DNA from: WJKQ01 sp043810515
GTDB lineage: Bacteria; Patescibacteriota; Gracilibacteria; UBA1369; LOWO2-01-FULL-3
Reading direction: 5' to 3'
NCBI GenBank assembly: GCA_043810515.1
Contig: JBDRNZ010000034.1
Span: forward strand, 1-38,620
DNA length: 38,620 bases
This document shows, one piece after another, positions 8,500 to 17,900 of the stretch (within the stretch, counting starts at the first letter, position 1; every line of letters starts with the position of its first letter). The notes beneath the pieces are model-generated. The model ran no database searches. It was not told the origin of the DNA and worked only from the letters and a program-made list of their open reading frames with translations. The translations under genes were made by a program, and so were the position numbers.

Positions 8500-10629
8500 A
8501 TGCCAAAGAAATTTAAAGACATAAACTCAAGGTATAAGGACGGGAAAATTGATCTGAAAGGCAAAGTTAAGCGCGCGCCCGCTCCGATTTCACGCGAGGA
8601 AAATGTTTTATATAAGCGGCGTACGCCGATACATCCGGTCAGAGATCTGAAGGGCGCAAAAGATCAGTCCTATCTTTACATAAAGCGCCAGGCCAAATAT
8701 CCGCCAAAATCTTTTGGAAATCTTTTGAAAATCGGGCTTATCGGATTTTTGATTATTGTGGTTGTGAATGCCATAAATGTCTATTTTGTTGGAATCGGAA
8801 TCGAAAAAGAAATTTCCCTGGCGGCATACGACGGATATTCTCTTCTGCTCGATGCCGGCAAAGACGCGACACAAATACAGTTTGATAAAGCGCTTGAGGC
8901 CTTTGACTCCTCCACTGAAAATTTTAAAAAAGCCGAGGAAAAAATGTGGTTTATAAATACCGATCATACTTTTTATGCGAAAAGCAGCGACGTTGAATAC
9001 GCCGTTAACGCGCTCCTTGAGGGCGGAAAATACTTTGCGGCGGCAGGAAAACATTTTCTTGAGGCAATAGAGGAATTCAACAAAATTCCGCTGTATTTTG
9101 TTTCAAAAAACGTTCCGACTCCGCATGAGAGCCCGTCAATCACCGACACTCTGGAAAAAGGACTCGCGGCCTCGGATCTTGCGATACAGCAGATTTCGCT
9201 TGCCGCTGCGGCAATGGAAGGCGTAAATGAAAACTCCCTGCCGCTTGAGCTTCGGGCCCGCGTTAAATTTGCAAAAGAAAAAGTCGAGGAAATATCGCAA
9301 ACGCTTACCGCTACCTCAAAATATTTTCCGGCCATTTTGAAACTGCTCGGTGATCGTTATCCGCACCGCTACCTTATTTTATTCCAGAATAATAACGAAA
9401 TAAGGCCTACCGGAGGCTTTATCGGCTCTTACGCAATACTTGATATAAACGACGGCTACATAGAAAAACTGGAAACTCATGACGTTTACGATCTTGACGG
9501 TTCGTATCACGAACTTATCGAACCGCCGGAGGAATTTTATACGTTTACGAGCAACTGGCGTTTCCGCGACAGTAACTATTCTCCGGATTTTACGGTTTCG
9601 GCGAAAAAAGCGCGCTGGTTTCTCGAGAAAGAAGGCGGCCCAACTGTTGATACGGTGATAGCGATAAATCAGGGACTGCTTACGGATTTGCTGGAAATAA
9701 CCGGTCCGATTCAGGTGGGTAATTTTGGATCGCTGAATTCCTCCAATTACAACCTCCTTTTAAGTTTTGTGATTGAAGGAAAGGTCTGGGGGGGCGAGGA
9801 TCCGAAACATATTCTGAAAGTTTTTGTTCCGGCGTTCAAAGAGGCGATTATGAAAGAGGAAAATATAAGCAGCGTTGCGAGCAAATTATACAAAGCCGTA
9901 CAACAGAAACATATTATGATGTATTCAAGCGATGAGGACGTGCAGGCGCTTTTTGAGGCAATAGGAATCAGTGGGGAAGTGCATCGCAGCAAGCCGGACG
10001 AGGATTATTTAAGTGTTATCAATATTTCTACCGGAGGCACGAAGTCCGAGCAGTTTATTGACGAAAACATACGACACGATACTCACGTAGGCATTGATGG
10101 AACGCTGACGGACGAAGTGACGATTTCGCGGACGCACACATGGTCCGACGCTGTTTATATGCGATGGAAAAAAATACTTAACGATTACGGTTTTTCTTAT
10201 CTGCCAGACGATATAATCGATATACTCGGACGCGGCGAAAACAAAGTTTCGACGCGGGTATACGTCCCGGACGGCAGCGTCCTTATCGATTCCGACGGCG
10301 CGGACGTTGTGACAAAATACGACAAAGATTTGCAAAAAACATATTTCTTCACGACATTCGCGACGCCCTCCGGGGAAACATCCACCATCCATATAAAATA
10401 CAAACTGCCGTTTAAGCTCAATCTTTCGCCTGCCGCGACCTACAAATTGACAATTGAAAAACAGCCCGGCAGCCGCGGCAGCGTATTCACAAAAACAGTA
10501 TCATCTGATGAAAATATTGAAAATCTTGCTCTTTTCCCCGAAGATGCGCGCATATCCTCGGACGGCACGGTTACTTACGCGACAAATCTGGTATATGACA
10601 GATATTTTTCAGGTGTCTGGAAAAAATAA
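8500..10629 (+). CDS. DUF4012 domain membrane protein
   Basis: The 709-aa product has a basic N-terminal tail, one membrane helix at about residues 77-98 (IGLIGFLIIVVVNAINVYFVGI), a helical section with Ala-rich segments (about 105-280), and then the DUF4012 core. The core carries RYLILFQNNNEIRPTGGFIGSYAILDINDG near residue 290 and DVYDLDGSYHELIEPPEEF. After it lie NWRFRDSNYSPDF and TVIAINQGLLTDLLEITGPIQV, all typical of the family, and a beta-rich C-terminal part (TISRTHTWS, STRVYVPDGS, YKLPFKLN). No enzyme function is known for the family; it occurs in actinobacteria and many candidate-phyla genomes as a surface or envelope protein. It is coupled to the DUF3352 gene by a 1-bp gap and ends 1 bp from the convergent mutL stop. 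Confidence 0.85.
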   Translation: MPKKFKDINSRYKDGKIDLKGKVKRAPAPISREENVLYKRRTPIHPVRDLKGAKDQSYLYIKRQAKYPPKSFGNLLKIGLIGFLIIVVVNAINVYFVGIGIEKEISLAAYDGYSLLLDAGKDATQIQFDKALEAFDSSTENFKKAEEKMWFINTDHTFYAKSSDVEYAVNALLEGGKYFAAAGKHFLEAIEEFNKIPLYFVSKNVPTPHESPSITDTLEKGLAASDLAIQQISLAAAAMEGVNENSLPLELRARVKFAKEKVEEISQTLTATSKYFPAILKLLGDRYPHRYLILFQNNNEIRPTGGFIGSYAILDINDGYIEKLETHDVYDLDGSYHELIEPPEEFYTFTSNWRFRDSNYSPDFTVSAKKARWFLEKEGGPTVDTVIAINQGLLTDLLEITGPIQVGNFGSLNSSNYNLLLSFVIEGKVWGGEDPKHILKVFVPAFKEAIMKEENISSVASKLYKAVQQKHIMMYSSDEDVQALFEAIGISGEVHRSKPDEDYLSVINISTGGTKSEQFIDENIRHDTHVGIDGTLTDEVTISRTHTWSDAVYMRWKKILNDYGFSYLPDDIIDILGRGENKVSTRVYVPDGSVLIDSDGADVVTKYDKDLQKTYFFTTFATPSGETSTIHIKYKLPFKLNLSPAATYKLTIEKQPGSRGSVFTKTVSSDENIENLALFPEDARISSDGTVTYATNLVYDRYFSGVWKK

Positions 10630-10630
10630 A

Positions 10631-12349
10631 TTACTTCCGCCCGAACATTTTTTCCATCTCGGAAAGATTCAAAGAAACCATAGTGGGCCTGCCGTGAGGA
10701 CAGGTATAAGGCCTTTTGCATTTTTCCATCTGCTCAATAAGCGCCTGCATTTCGCTGAGGCTTAAGGTTTGTCCGAATTTTACAGCGCTCCTGCACGCCA
10801 TATAATTTATTATCTCTTCACTTTTTCCCTGAAATTTCGACGGGGATTTTTCATTTAAAATATCATCCAGCACGCCTTTTATAATCTGATCGGCGTCTTC
10901 ATTCGACAAAAAAGCCGGAACTCCGCGCACCACAAAAGTTCTGCCTCCAAAAGCCTCAATTTCAAATCCGAGCTTTTCAAAAATCTCCATATTATCCGAA
11001 ATCTCCGAGATTTCGTCATCGCTGAATTCAATCTGAAGCGGTACAAGTAGCGGCTGAATGGCTTTTTGCTGATTTTCAAACTGATTCATAAGCTGTTCAT
11101 ACCGCACTCTTTCATGCGCCGCGTGTTGGTCGATCAGTATCAAACCTTCACGATTTTCAGCGACAATATAAGAATTCGAAACCTGGGTCACGGCGGAAAT
11201 GTCGGGCTCGGTAACGATATTTTTTGAAAACTCCATGGCATCCTGAACCGACGCGGCTCTTTTTTCTTTTGGAAAATCAAAACCACGGGAAGCCTCGTGA
11301 CGTATTGGGAAATTATCACTCATATACCTTCGCGATTCTGTAAAACCTTTTGGAATAAGAGTGTTTTTTTCAAGAGCCGTTTTGACGCTTCCATAAACCG
11401 TTTTTAATACATTCTGCTGATCCTCGAAACGGATTTCAAGTTTTCGCGGATGAACATTTACGTCCACAAGCCCCGGATCGATTTTGATATTCATAATAAA
11501 AACCGGCTTTTTATTTTCCATAAGCATGGAATGAAAAGCCGATTTTACGGTATTGGCCAGAATATGATGCACCACGGGTCGCCCGTTCACAAAAAGATAT
11601 TGATGCCTTGACGTGGAACGGCTTATGGCAGGTTTTCCGACAAATCCATCAATCGCCATAGCGCTCCCGCCGCAAAAAATCGGGATCATGGCTTCGGCGG
11701 TTGCCGCTCCGAAAATATCCGAAATTCTGGACAGAAGATCGGTCACTTTCGGCAGATCGCTCACGATATTTCCATTATGCGCAAGTTTGAAATGAATATT
11801 GGGATTGGCCAGCGCGATAGTGTTCATCATTGAAGTTACATGCCCGAATTCCGTACTTTCTTTTTTTAAATATCTTTGTCGCGCCGGTGTGTTGAAAAAT
11901 AGATTATAAACCTCAACGACAGTTCCGGTGTCCATACCGGCGTCCTTCACGCTTACGATATTGCCTCCGTCACACTCAACTTCTTTGCCGTGGATATCAG
12001 CATCGCGTTTGCTCCTGATAGTCAGTTTGGAGACTGAGGCTATGCTGGCAAGAGCTTCTCCCCGAAAACCCATCGTGCGTATATTCCACAGATCATTTTC
12101 CGTAAAAATCTTACTTGTGGCGTGGCGCTGCAAAGCCATATTCAGATCCTCACCGGACATGCCTTTCCCATTGTCACTTACTTTTATAAAAGTTGTTCCG
12201 CCGTTTTTTATCTCTATAAAAACCTTGTCGGCGCCGGCATCTATGCTGTTTTCCACAAGCTCTTTTACAACGCTTGAAGGCCGTTCAACCACCTCGCCGG
12301 CAGCGATTTGGTTCACCAGATTTTCCGGTAAAAGTTTGATTAGTGTCAT
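10631..12349 (-). CDS. mutL: DNA mismatch repair protein MutL
   Basis: MutL couples MutS mismatch recognition to strand incision and excision. The 572-aa product has the GHKL ATPase N-terminus: NQIAAGEVVERPSSVVKELVENSIDAGA, DNGKGM, TSKI and GFRGEALASIASV. The C-terminal domain carries the endonuclease metal motif DQHAAHERVRYE (DQHA-x2-E-x4-E) near residue 408, plus ACRSAVKFG and CPHGRPTM, which complete the nickase site. It is therefore predicted to be the incising type of MutL used in methyl-independent repair. A TACAAT box 20 nt before ATG could give it a separate transcript, but it also follows the MEMO/CapA-like gene by 29 bp in the same direction. mutS is three genes upstream on the same strand. 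Confidence 0.97.
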   Translation of the reverse strand: MTLIKLLPENLVNQIAAGEVVERPSSVVKELVENSIDAGADKVFIEIKNGGTTFIKVSDNGKGMSGEDLNMALQRHATSKIFTENDLWNIRTMGFRGEALASIASVSKLTIRSKRDADIHGKEVECDGGNIVSVKDAGMDTGTVVEVYNLFFNTPARQRYLKKESTEFGHVTSMMNTIALANPNIHFKLAHNGNIVSDLPKVTDLLSRISDIFGAATAEAMIPIFCGGSAMAIDGFVGKPAISRSTSRHQYLFVNGRPVVHHILANTVKSAFHSMLMENKKPVFIMNIKIDPGLVDVNVHPRKLEIRFEDQQNVLKTVYGSVKTALEKNTLIPKGFTESRRYMSDNFPIRHEASRGFDFPKEKRAASVQDAMEFSKNIVTEPDISAVTQVSNSYIVAENREGLILIDQHAAHERVRYEQLMNQFENQQKAIQPLLVPLQIEFSDDEISEISDNMEIFEKLGFEIEAFGGRTFVVRGVPAFLSNEDADQIIKGVLDDILNEKSPSKFQGKSEEIINYMACRSAVKFGQTLSLSEMQALIEQMEKCKRPYTCPHGRPTMVSLNLSEMEKMFGRK

Positions 12350-12378
12350 GGAGAATTTATTGGAAATTCATTGTAGCC

Positions 12379-13977
12379 TTATCTGCCGATTTTTAAAACC
12401 CCCTTTGTCGAATCGATTTCATCCGAACGGCGGAGCGAAGCCTCTTCTATAAAAGCTTCGAAAATAGTAGGGCGCTTTGAGGCGTCGGCCAGTTTTGGAT
12501 AGCCGTTGTTTATTTGAACGGGAAAAGTATAAACATAATAATTATCCTCCGTAACATAAACCCCGATCGACATGCCCGAAGACGTCGCATTTATATCGGT
12601 GGCGAGCTTATTGTCCTTGACCGCGTCCCCGAGCGAATAAAAAATCAGCGATCCTTTATAAATTTCAAAAGGAATAACGTTTTTCAGCCCTCTTCCGACA
12701 AAAATATTCACACCTCTCTTGATAAGATCTCTAACCGCAAGCTTTCTGTCATAATCTATTTCACCGCCGCCTTCGAACTGATACAGCATATAAACCAAAT
12801 CGGAGTTCGAAGTTTTTTCTTTCATAAAATCTCTCACTTCCGTGGCAGTCAAAGATCCCTCAAGAATTTTACAAAAAGCAATCTTGCTTCCGTTTTTTTC
12901 TTCATAAAGACAATCATTATCCGGCAGATCAAAAACATAAAAATCACTTCCGACAAAAAACCGGTCCTCCTTTCCGCGGATGTCCCTAAGCAGTTTCGTG
13001 AACGTGTAATCCGCATTCGAATCATAATTCGGATCCCATTCCCATCCCCTCAAAAGAGTCAGGTCGTTTTCTGAAGTAAGATTTCCAAACGACATTACGC
13101 TTACGCCGGAAACGGGCTCCACGTCACCTTCATAAAAAGCTATAAACTGATGACTGGTGGATTCTTCCATAGGTTCGGTCTGATAATCCGCGGCGTTTGT
13201 ATGGGCAAATCTTTCGACCTTACCATAGCCGCGCGACTTCATCAGATCAAGAATTGTATAAACGGACGAGGGTGAATCAATTTCAAGTTTATAAACATTC
13301 TTAAGATCAAAATTATTTATTGTTGTGAATGAAGACTGGTCATGAAAATCAGCGGCTTCCGGCGGAATATAATGGGAAAAATCCACACTGGCTATAACAA
13401 GTCCGTCATACGGGAGGTTTTCATTAAGCCATTTTACAAGCCCGGCAACTTTCTCTGTCGGAATTTTCCATTTCAAAACTATCGGCACAATCTTTGCGTC
13501 CGGAAAATAATGTTTGATAAAAGATGTATGCGCAAAAACAGCATGTTCTTCCGTAAAAGTATTATCTTCAATCCCGGCGATTCCGTTTGAGGCAAGGTCG
13601 TCCACAAGATTTTCATCAACTTCAACATCCCCGTCCACAGTCGTATACAAACAGTTTTTGCAAGTTTGTATATCCGCGTCACCGGCCTCGTAATGATTTG
13701 GTCCAACAATAAAAATAACGCCGGGATCAGCGACCTTGCTGAGTCCCTCGTAAAACTTGGCGAGTTCATTCGCGACGATGTTGTGATGGGGGAGAATAAC
13801 GCCCAGAGGCGCGCTTGCAAATTCATATCCTTCCTTTCCTTCAGCAAAAATATGCTCCCACATTCTTTGATCATCCGGATACAACGAACTGATTTTCATA
13901 TATTCGCGCGGACTACCACATCCAAAAGAAAATATCGCAAATATTGCTATCGCAAATCCGACAAAATAAATTTTCAT
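12379..13977 (-). CDS. lipoprotein with MEMO-like and CapA-like parts
   Basis: The 532-aa product starts with a lipoprotein signal (MKIYFVGFAIAIFAIFSFGC, lipobox SFGC). Residues of about 50-285 match the MEMO/AmmeMemoRadiSam protein B fold, a dioxygenase-like metal fold: GVILPHHNIVANELAKFYEGL, IVGPNHYEAG, EEHAVFAHTSFIKHYFPDAKIVPIVLK and LVIASVDFSHY. The remainder (about 290-532) resembles the end of CapA/PgsA-type polyglutamate proteins: DLIKRGVNIFVGRGLKNVIPFEIYKGSLIFYSLGD. There the usual GHHPH reads GRGLK, so the metal site is likely lost. A longer frame start at 14007 would overlap the upstream gene's stop; ATG 13977 gives a clean signal peptide, 5 bp after that stop. The substrate is unknown. 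It is probably anchored outside the membrane. Confidence 0.7.
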   Translation of the reverse strand: MKIYFVGFAIAIFAIFSFGCGSPREYMKISSLYPDDQRMWEHIFAEGKEGYEFASAPLGVILPHHNIVANELAKFYEGLSKVADPGVIFIVGPNHYEAGDADIQTCKNCLYTTVDGDVEVDENLVDDLASNGIAGIEDNTFTEEHAVFAHTSFIKHYFPDAKIVPIVLKWKIPTEKVAGLVKWLNENLPYDGLVIASVDFSHYIPPEAADFHDQSSFTTINNFDLKNVYKLEIDSPSSVYTILDLMKSRGYGKVERFAHTNAADYQTEPMEESTSHQFIAFYEGDVEPVSGVSVMSFGNLTSENDLTLLRGWEWDPNYDSNADYTFTKLLRDIRGKEDRFFVGSDFYVFDLPDNDCLYEEKNGSKIAFCKILEGSLTATEVRDFMKEKTSNSDLVYMLYQFEGGGEIDYDRKLAVRDLIKRGVNIFVGRGLKNVIPFEIYKGSLIFYSLGDAVKDNKLATDINATSSGMSIGVYVTEDNYYVYTFPVQINNGYPKLADASKRPTIFEAFIEEASLRRSDEIDSTKGVLKIGR

Positions 13978-13982
13978 AATTG

Positions 13983-15167
13983 TTATCTGTAAAGCCTTCC
14001 TCCCCATTCCACAACGGTAAATCCGTCGCGTACAGGAGTGGACAATGTTTGTTCCTTCACCTCGGTTTTTTCATTCAGACCTTTGTAATCGAAAAATACG
14101 CGAATCACACTATCAGGCTCGGGATACACCGACAGAGGCGCATATTTGTCAAAATCCTCTTGCGGAACAAAAGTAATAAAATAATAAGGATAGTCATCAT
14201 TCAGACGCGGAACCCAGAATTCTTTAAAATCGGAAATTTCTTTTTTGTTCAAACCTAAAACATCAAGCTTATTGTTAAAAAATTTGGAAACATCATCAGC
14301 CGCGATCACGAAGCCCTCATCCGGTGTATCAAAATCCTCCGCATATCCTTCCCAAAACAAATACGGATAAACTTTTTTGTCGCCGAAATTAAAAATCTTA
14401 CCGTCGCTGGTCGCGATAACATTCCACCCGTCACCAAGTTTTGGCTCGGAAACGCTCACGCCGTCAGCCGGCTCAACATTCACGAAAACCTTCATCGTAC
14501 TTTCCGGATATAAATAAATAACCGGTTTACCCATTTCAACACCGGCAAAAGTATAATAAATGGTCACATAAGCCGATTTGGTAGTTCCATCATCAAAATA
14601 TGCCTTAAATTCGTAATCGTTCGTGCCAGGAAGCAGATTATTCCAGTCCATTGACGCTCTGTATGTAAAAGTCATATCTCCGGCCTTAAATTGCTGCAAA
14701 GCAAAAACATCCTCCTGATAAGCAAAAATCTCACTTCCCTTTGTGCCGCTCTTGGCCGTAACCACGATCTTCTTGGTATTTGGAGAGACCACGCCTTTGA
14801 AAACAATAGGCATTTCCGTAAACTCCTGTTCATTTTTCGGAGTATCAAGCGTTATATAATTTTCACCCGTGTAGGCCGGAGCTTCTTCTTCAACAACTGT
14901 CTCTTCCTCAATAACATCTTCTTCCTCGGCAACGTCTTCTTCCTCGGCAACATCCTCTTCTTCAGCAACATCTTCTTCCTCGGCAACATCCTCTTCCTCG
15001 GCAATATCTTCTTCCTCGGCAACCGCTGAGTCCTCAGAGGAAGTTTCATTCACAGAGGCATCTTCATCTTCCGGAGTAATTATTCCCGGTCCGGCGTTTT
15101 TACAGCCCGAAAAGCTCAATAAAAAAGAAATACCAGCCAAAACGCACAGTAATTTTTTTGTAATCAT
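13983..15167 (-). CDS. lipoprotein with Glu-rich repeat and PVIYLYP domain
   Basis: The 394-aa product has a lipoprotein signal (ITKKLLCVLAGISFLLSFSGC), an acidic linker with tandem AEEEDV repeats (about residues 49-90), a beta-sandwich-like segment (about 100-205: ITLDTPKNEQEFTEMPIVFKGVV, typical of GmaD-like or Ig-like modules) and a C-terminal domain opening with GKPVIYLYPES and continuing GDGWNVIATSDGKIF, YPYLFWEGYAEDF, LGLNKKEISDFKEFWVPRL. That last domain is a recurrent uncharacterised family; no function is assigned. The acidic repeat probably acts as a spacer lifting the domains off the membrane. The stop is 5 bp before the MEMO/CapA-like gene, so the two lipoproteins are surely co-transcribed. 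mutS ends 66 bp upstream. Confidence 0.75.
   Translation of the reverse strand: MITKKLLCVLAGISFLLSFSGCKNAGPGIITPEDEDASVNETSSEDSAVAEEEDIAEEEDVAEEEDVAEEEDVAEEEDVAEEEDVIEEETVVEEEAPAYTGENYITLDTPKNEQEFTEMPIVFKGVVSPNTKKIVVTAKSGTKGSEIFAYQEDVFALQQFKAGDMTFTYRASMDWNNLLPGTNDYEFKAYFDDGTTKSAYVTIYYTFAGVEMGKPVIYLYPESTMKVFVNVEPADGVSVSEPKLGDGWNVIATSDGKIFNFGDKKVYPYLFWEGYAEDFDTPDEGFVIAADDVSKFFNNKLDVLGLNKKEISDFKEFWVPRLNDDYPYYFITFVPQEDFDKYAPLSVYPEPDSVIRVFFDYKGLNEKTEVKEQTLSTPVRDGFTVVEWGGRLYR
14899..15024. repeat. 18-bp tandem repeat inside the lipoprotein gene
   Basis: Seven consecutive 18-bp units (one at 14899-14916 more diverged) encode AEEEDV-type hexapeptides on the minus strand. Units differ mainly at third codon positions (for example TCTTCTTCCTCGGCAACA against TCCTCTTCTTCAGCAACA on the plus strand), so the array is not freshly expanded throughout, but it is a candidate site for copy-number change. 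Confidence 0.95.
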
Positions 15168-15181
15168 GATTGAAAAATTAA

Positions 15182-15210
15182 ATACTACTTTTACGTCTAT
15201 TTAAACACAA
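15182..15210 (-). promoter_or_regulatory. candidate promoter of the two-lipoprotein unit
   Basis: TTGTGT, a 17-bp spacer and TAGTAT on the minus strand, in the 66-bp gap after mutS. The -10 ends 14 nt before ATG 15167, giving a leader of only about 8 nt. It is a moderate match. Confidence 0.35.
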
Positions 15211-15233
15211 AACCTTTCGGGTGTAAATCAAAA

Positions 15234-17789
15234 CTACTCGTTTGTTTTTTTCTTCATTTCCGCCAATTTATGGAGGGCTTCTATAGGCGTTAAATTATCA
15301 ATATTCATAAATTTCAGATCTTTCATGATAGCGGTTTGGGAATCGCTGAGGCCGCCATGGCCACGTGGATCATTAGATCCAAAAAGCCCCATTTGATCCG
15401 GATCCAGAGTCTTTTTTTGAATATGTTTTGTTTCAAGCTCATTGAGAACTCCTCTCGCCCTGCTTATGACATCAACGGGCACTCCCGCCAGTTTCGCCAC
15501 CTCAATTCCATAACTTTTATCAACGCCGCCATCGACAACTTTATACAAAAACACCACGCCATCCTTTTCATTCTCCACAACGGAAACACTAAGATTTGCC
15601 GCCTTGTCCATCCTGTCCGCGAGCTCGATAAGTTCGTGGTAATGAGTCGCGAAAAGCGTTTTCGCTTTAATATTATCGTGAATGAATTCGCAAATAGCCC
15701 ACGCGATTCCAACGCCGTCATAAGTCGAAGTTCCGCGTCCGAGTTCGTCCAGTATAATCAGACTTTTTTCACTCGCATTATTCAAAATATAAGCCGCCTC
15801 CTGCATCTCAACCATAAAAGTACTTTCGCCTTTTGCAAGATTGTCCGACGCGCCCACTCTCGTAAAAATTCTATCGACGACCCCGATTTTCGCGCTTTCC
15901 GCCGGCACATAACTGCCGATTTGAGCCATAAGCACGATCAAAGCAATCTGCCTTAGATACGTGGATTTTCCGCCCATATTTGGCCCTGTTATCAGCAGAA
16001 ATTTTTTGTTTTCATTCATCGTGCAGTCATTAGGCACGAAATCCCCGGCAAAATTCATTTTTTCGATAACCGGATGCCGTCCTTTTCTGACCTCAAGCTC
16101 GCCATTTTCAGAAATAATGGGTTTGCAGTAATTATTTTTTTCCGCATTAAACGCAAAAGTGCTGAGAACATCCATGCTCGCTATCGCCGCCGCGGTTTTT
16201 TTCAACTTCACAATTTCCTCGATCACTTTCATCCTGACGCCATAAAAAAGCTGATATTCAAGCTCTCTTATGCGGTCTTCGGCGTTCAGAATTTTTTCTT
16301 CATAATCCTTAAGTTCAGGAATAATAAACCTTTCAGCATTAACCAGCGTCTGCTTTCTTATGTAATCATCCGGAACAGCCGCCAGATTTGATTTACTGAT
16401 CTCAATATAATATCCGAAAACCTTATTAAACCTGACTTTTAGCGAAGAAATTCCCGTTCTTTTTATTTCCCGCTCCTGCACGTCTTTGAGAAAAGTTTTC
16501 CCTTCCGTACTGACAGATCGCAGGTCATCAAGCTCCTGATTATAGCCCGCTGCGATCATTCCACCTTCGCGTACGCTTATTGGCGGCTCATCAATTATCG
16601 CCGTAGAAATTTCATCAACAAGATTTTCCAGAGGATAAAGATCGGAATTTATGCCATCCAGAGCGCGCAGCTCGGAAATTATATTTTTCAGTTCCGGCAC
16701 AGCCTTAAGCGAATCTTTTAGCGTGTTCAGATCTCTCGCATTGCCCGCGCCAAGACTTAAGCGGCTCAAAATCCGCTCAATATCATATATTTTTCCGAGA
16801 ATTTCTCTCACATTTCTGATCATGCCCGAATCCTTTTTTATCACCTCCACCTTATTGAGCCTTTCCTCAATATCAGTTTTTTTAAGCAGCGGATGAAAAG
16901 TCCAGTTCCGTATTTTTCGGCCGCCCATCGGCGTTATAGTATTGTCCATAGCCCAGATCAGACTGCTTTCTTTTTTGCCTTTGTTTGTGTAAAAAAGTTC
17001 AAGGTTGCGGATACATGATTCATCAAGCGGCATAAAATCCGACACATCGTAATATGAAATTTTTTGAATATGTTTCAGGTCTGTTTTTTGGGTTTCTTTC
17101 AGGTATTCGAGAAGCATACCGGCAGCCTGCGCAGCATTAATTTTCCCTTCGAGCCCGAATACGGATAAAGATTTTATTTCAAAATGATCCTCAATGGATT
17201 TTTCAGCGTCTTTCGAATAATCGAACGGAAAGCCGTAGCCGTATTTTATTTTTTTCAGCAATCCTTCCTCGCAGATATATTCGGCGGGATTTATTCTTGA
17301 AATTTCGGATTCAAGTTCTTTGAAATTTTCAAATTCAGTCGCCCGAAAATCGCCGGTTGTCACATCTGCATAAGCAAATCCGTAATGTCCGTTGTTTTCG
17401 GTAACGCACGCGACATAATTATTTGTTTTACTGTCCAGAATCCCGTCGTCAAAAGTGGTTCCCGGCGTGACTACCCGCACGACTTCTCTTTCGACGGGAC
17501 CTTTTCCATCAGGCGCGGTCATCTGGTCGCACACGGCCACCTTTTTTCCCGCCCTCGTTAATTTTGATAAGTACTGGTTAAGGGCGTGATAAGGAACTCC
17601 GCACATTGGAATTTTTCTGTCTTCATTTTTGCTTCTTGAAGTCAACGCGATTTGTAGAATTTTTGAAGCCTCGACAGCATCCTCAAAAAACATTTCATAA
17701 AAATCGCCAAGCCGAAACATCAAAGTACAGTCTTCATATTTTGACTTGATCTCCCTGTATTGCGCCATCATCGGCGTAAGTTTTTCCAT
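15234..17789 (-). CDS. mutS: DNA mismatch repair protein MutS
   Basis: MutS recognises mismatches and small loops and recruits MutL in an ATP-dependent manner. The 851-aa, full-length product carries the mismatch-reading Phe-x-Glu motif (RLGDFYEMF, about residue 26), connector and lever domains, then the ABC ATPase: Walker A GPNMGGKSTYLRQ near residue 603, STFMVEMQE, Walker B LIILDELGRGTSTYDGVGIAWA and FATHYHEL. The C-terminus has the short helix-turn-helix region and tail (SQTAIMKDL, LTPIEALHKLAEMK). Together with the nickase-type MutL this implies a working MMR pathway, which is not universal in reduced candidate-phyla genomes. It lies 24 nt downstream of tRNA-Thr on the same strand and may share its promoter; no Shine-Dalgarno is at a useful distance. 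Confidence 0.98.
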   Translation of the reverse strand: MEKLTPMMAQYREIKSKYEDCTLMFRLGDFYEMFFEDAVEASKILQIALTSRSKNEDRKIPMCGVPYHALNQYLSKLTRAGKKVAVCDQMTAPDGKGPVEREVVRVVTPGTTFDDGILDSKTNNYVACVTENNGHYGFAYADVTTGDFRATEFENFKELESEISRINPAEYICEEGLLKKIKYGYGFPFDYSKDAEKSIEDHFEIKSLSVFGLEGKINAAQAAGMLLEYLKETQKTDLKHIQKISYYDVSDFMPLDESCIRNLELFYTNKGKKESSLIWAMDNTITPMGGRKIRNWTFHPLLKKTDIEERLNKVEVIKKDSGMIRNVREILGKIYDIERILSRLSLGAGNARDLNTLKDSLKAVPELKNIISELRALDGINSDLYPLENLVDEISTAIIDEPPISVREGGMIAAGYNQELDDLRSVSTEGKTFLKDVQEREIKRTGISSLKVRFNKVFGYYIEISKSNLAAVPDDYIRKQTLVNAERFIIPELKDYEEKILNAEDRIRELEYQLFYGVRMKVIEEIVKLKKTAAAIASMDVLSTFAFNAEKNNYCKPIISENGELEVRKGRHPVIEKMNFAGDFVPNDCTMNENKKFLLITGPNMGGKSTYLRQIALIVLMAQIGSYVPAESAKIGVVDRIFTRVGASDNLAKGESTFMVEMQEAAYILNNASEKSLIILDELGRGTSTYDGVGIAWAICEFIHDNIKAKTLFATHYHELIELADRMDKAANLSVSVVENEKDGVVFLYKVVDGGVDKSYGIEVAKLAGVPVDVISRARGVLNELETKHIQKKTLDPDQMGLFGSNDPRGHGGLSDSQTAIMKDLKFMNIDNLTPIEALHKLAEMKKKTNE

Positions 17790-17813
17790 GAAACTTTTCT
17801 AAGAAACCTCAAA

Positions 17814-17889
17814 TGGAGCCACTACCCGGATTTGAACCGGGGACCGCTGCTTTACGAAAGCATCGCTCTACCAACTGAGCTATAGTGGC
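17814..17889 (-). tRNA. tRNA-Thr (anticodon CGT)
   Basis: The cloverleaf on the minus strand: acceptor GCCACTA/TAGTGGC, D arm GCTC-AGTTGGTA-GAGC, anticodon arm ATGCT-TTCGTAA-AGCAG (anticodon CGT reading ACG; closing A-G mismatch), T arm CCCGG-TTCAAAT-CCGGG, discriminator T and an encoded CCA. A promoter match lies just upstream and mutS just downstream. Confidence 0.95.
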
Positions 17890-17900
17890 AGGCCGTCAGC

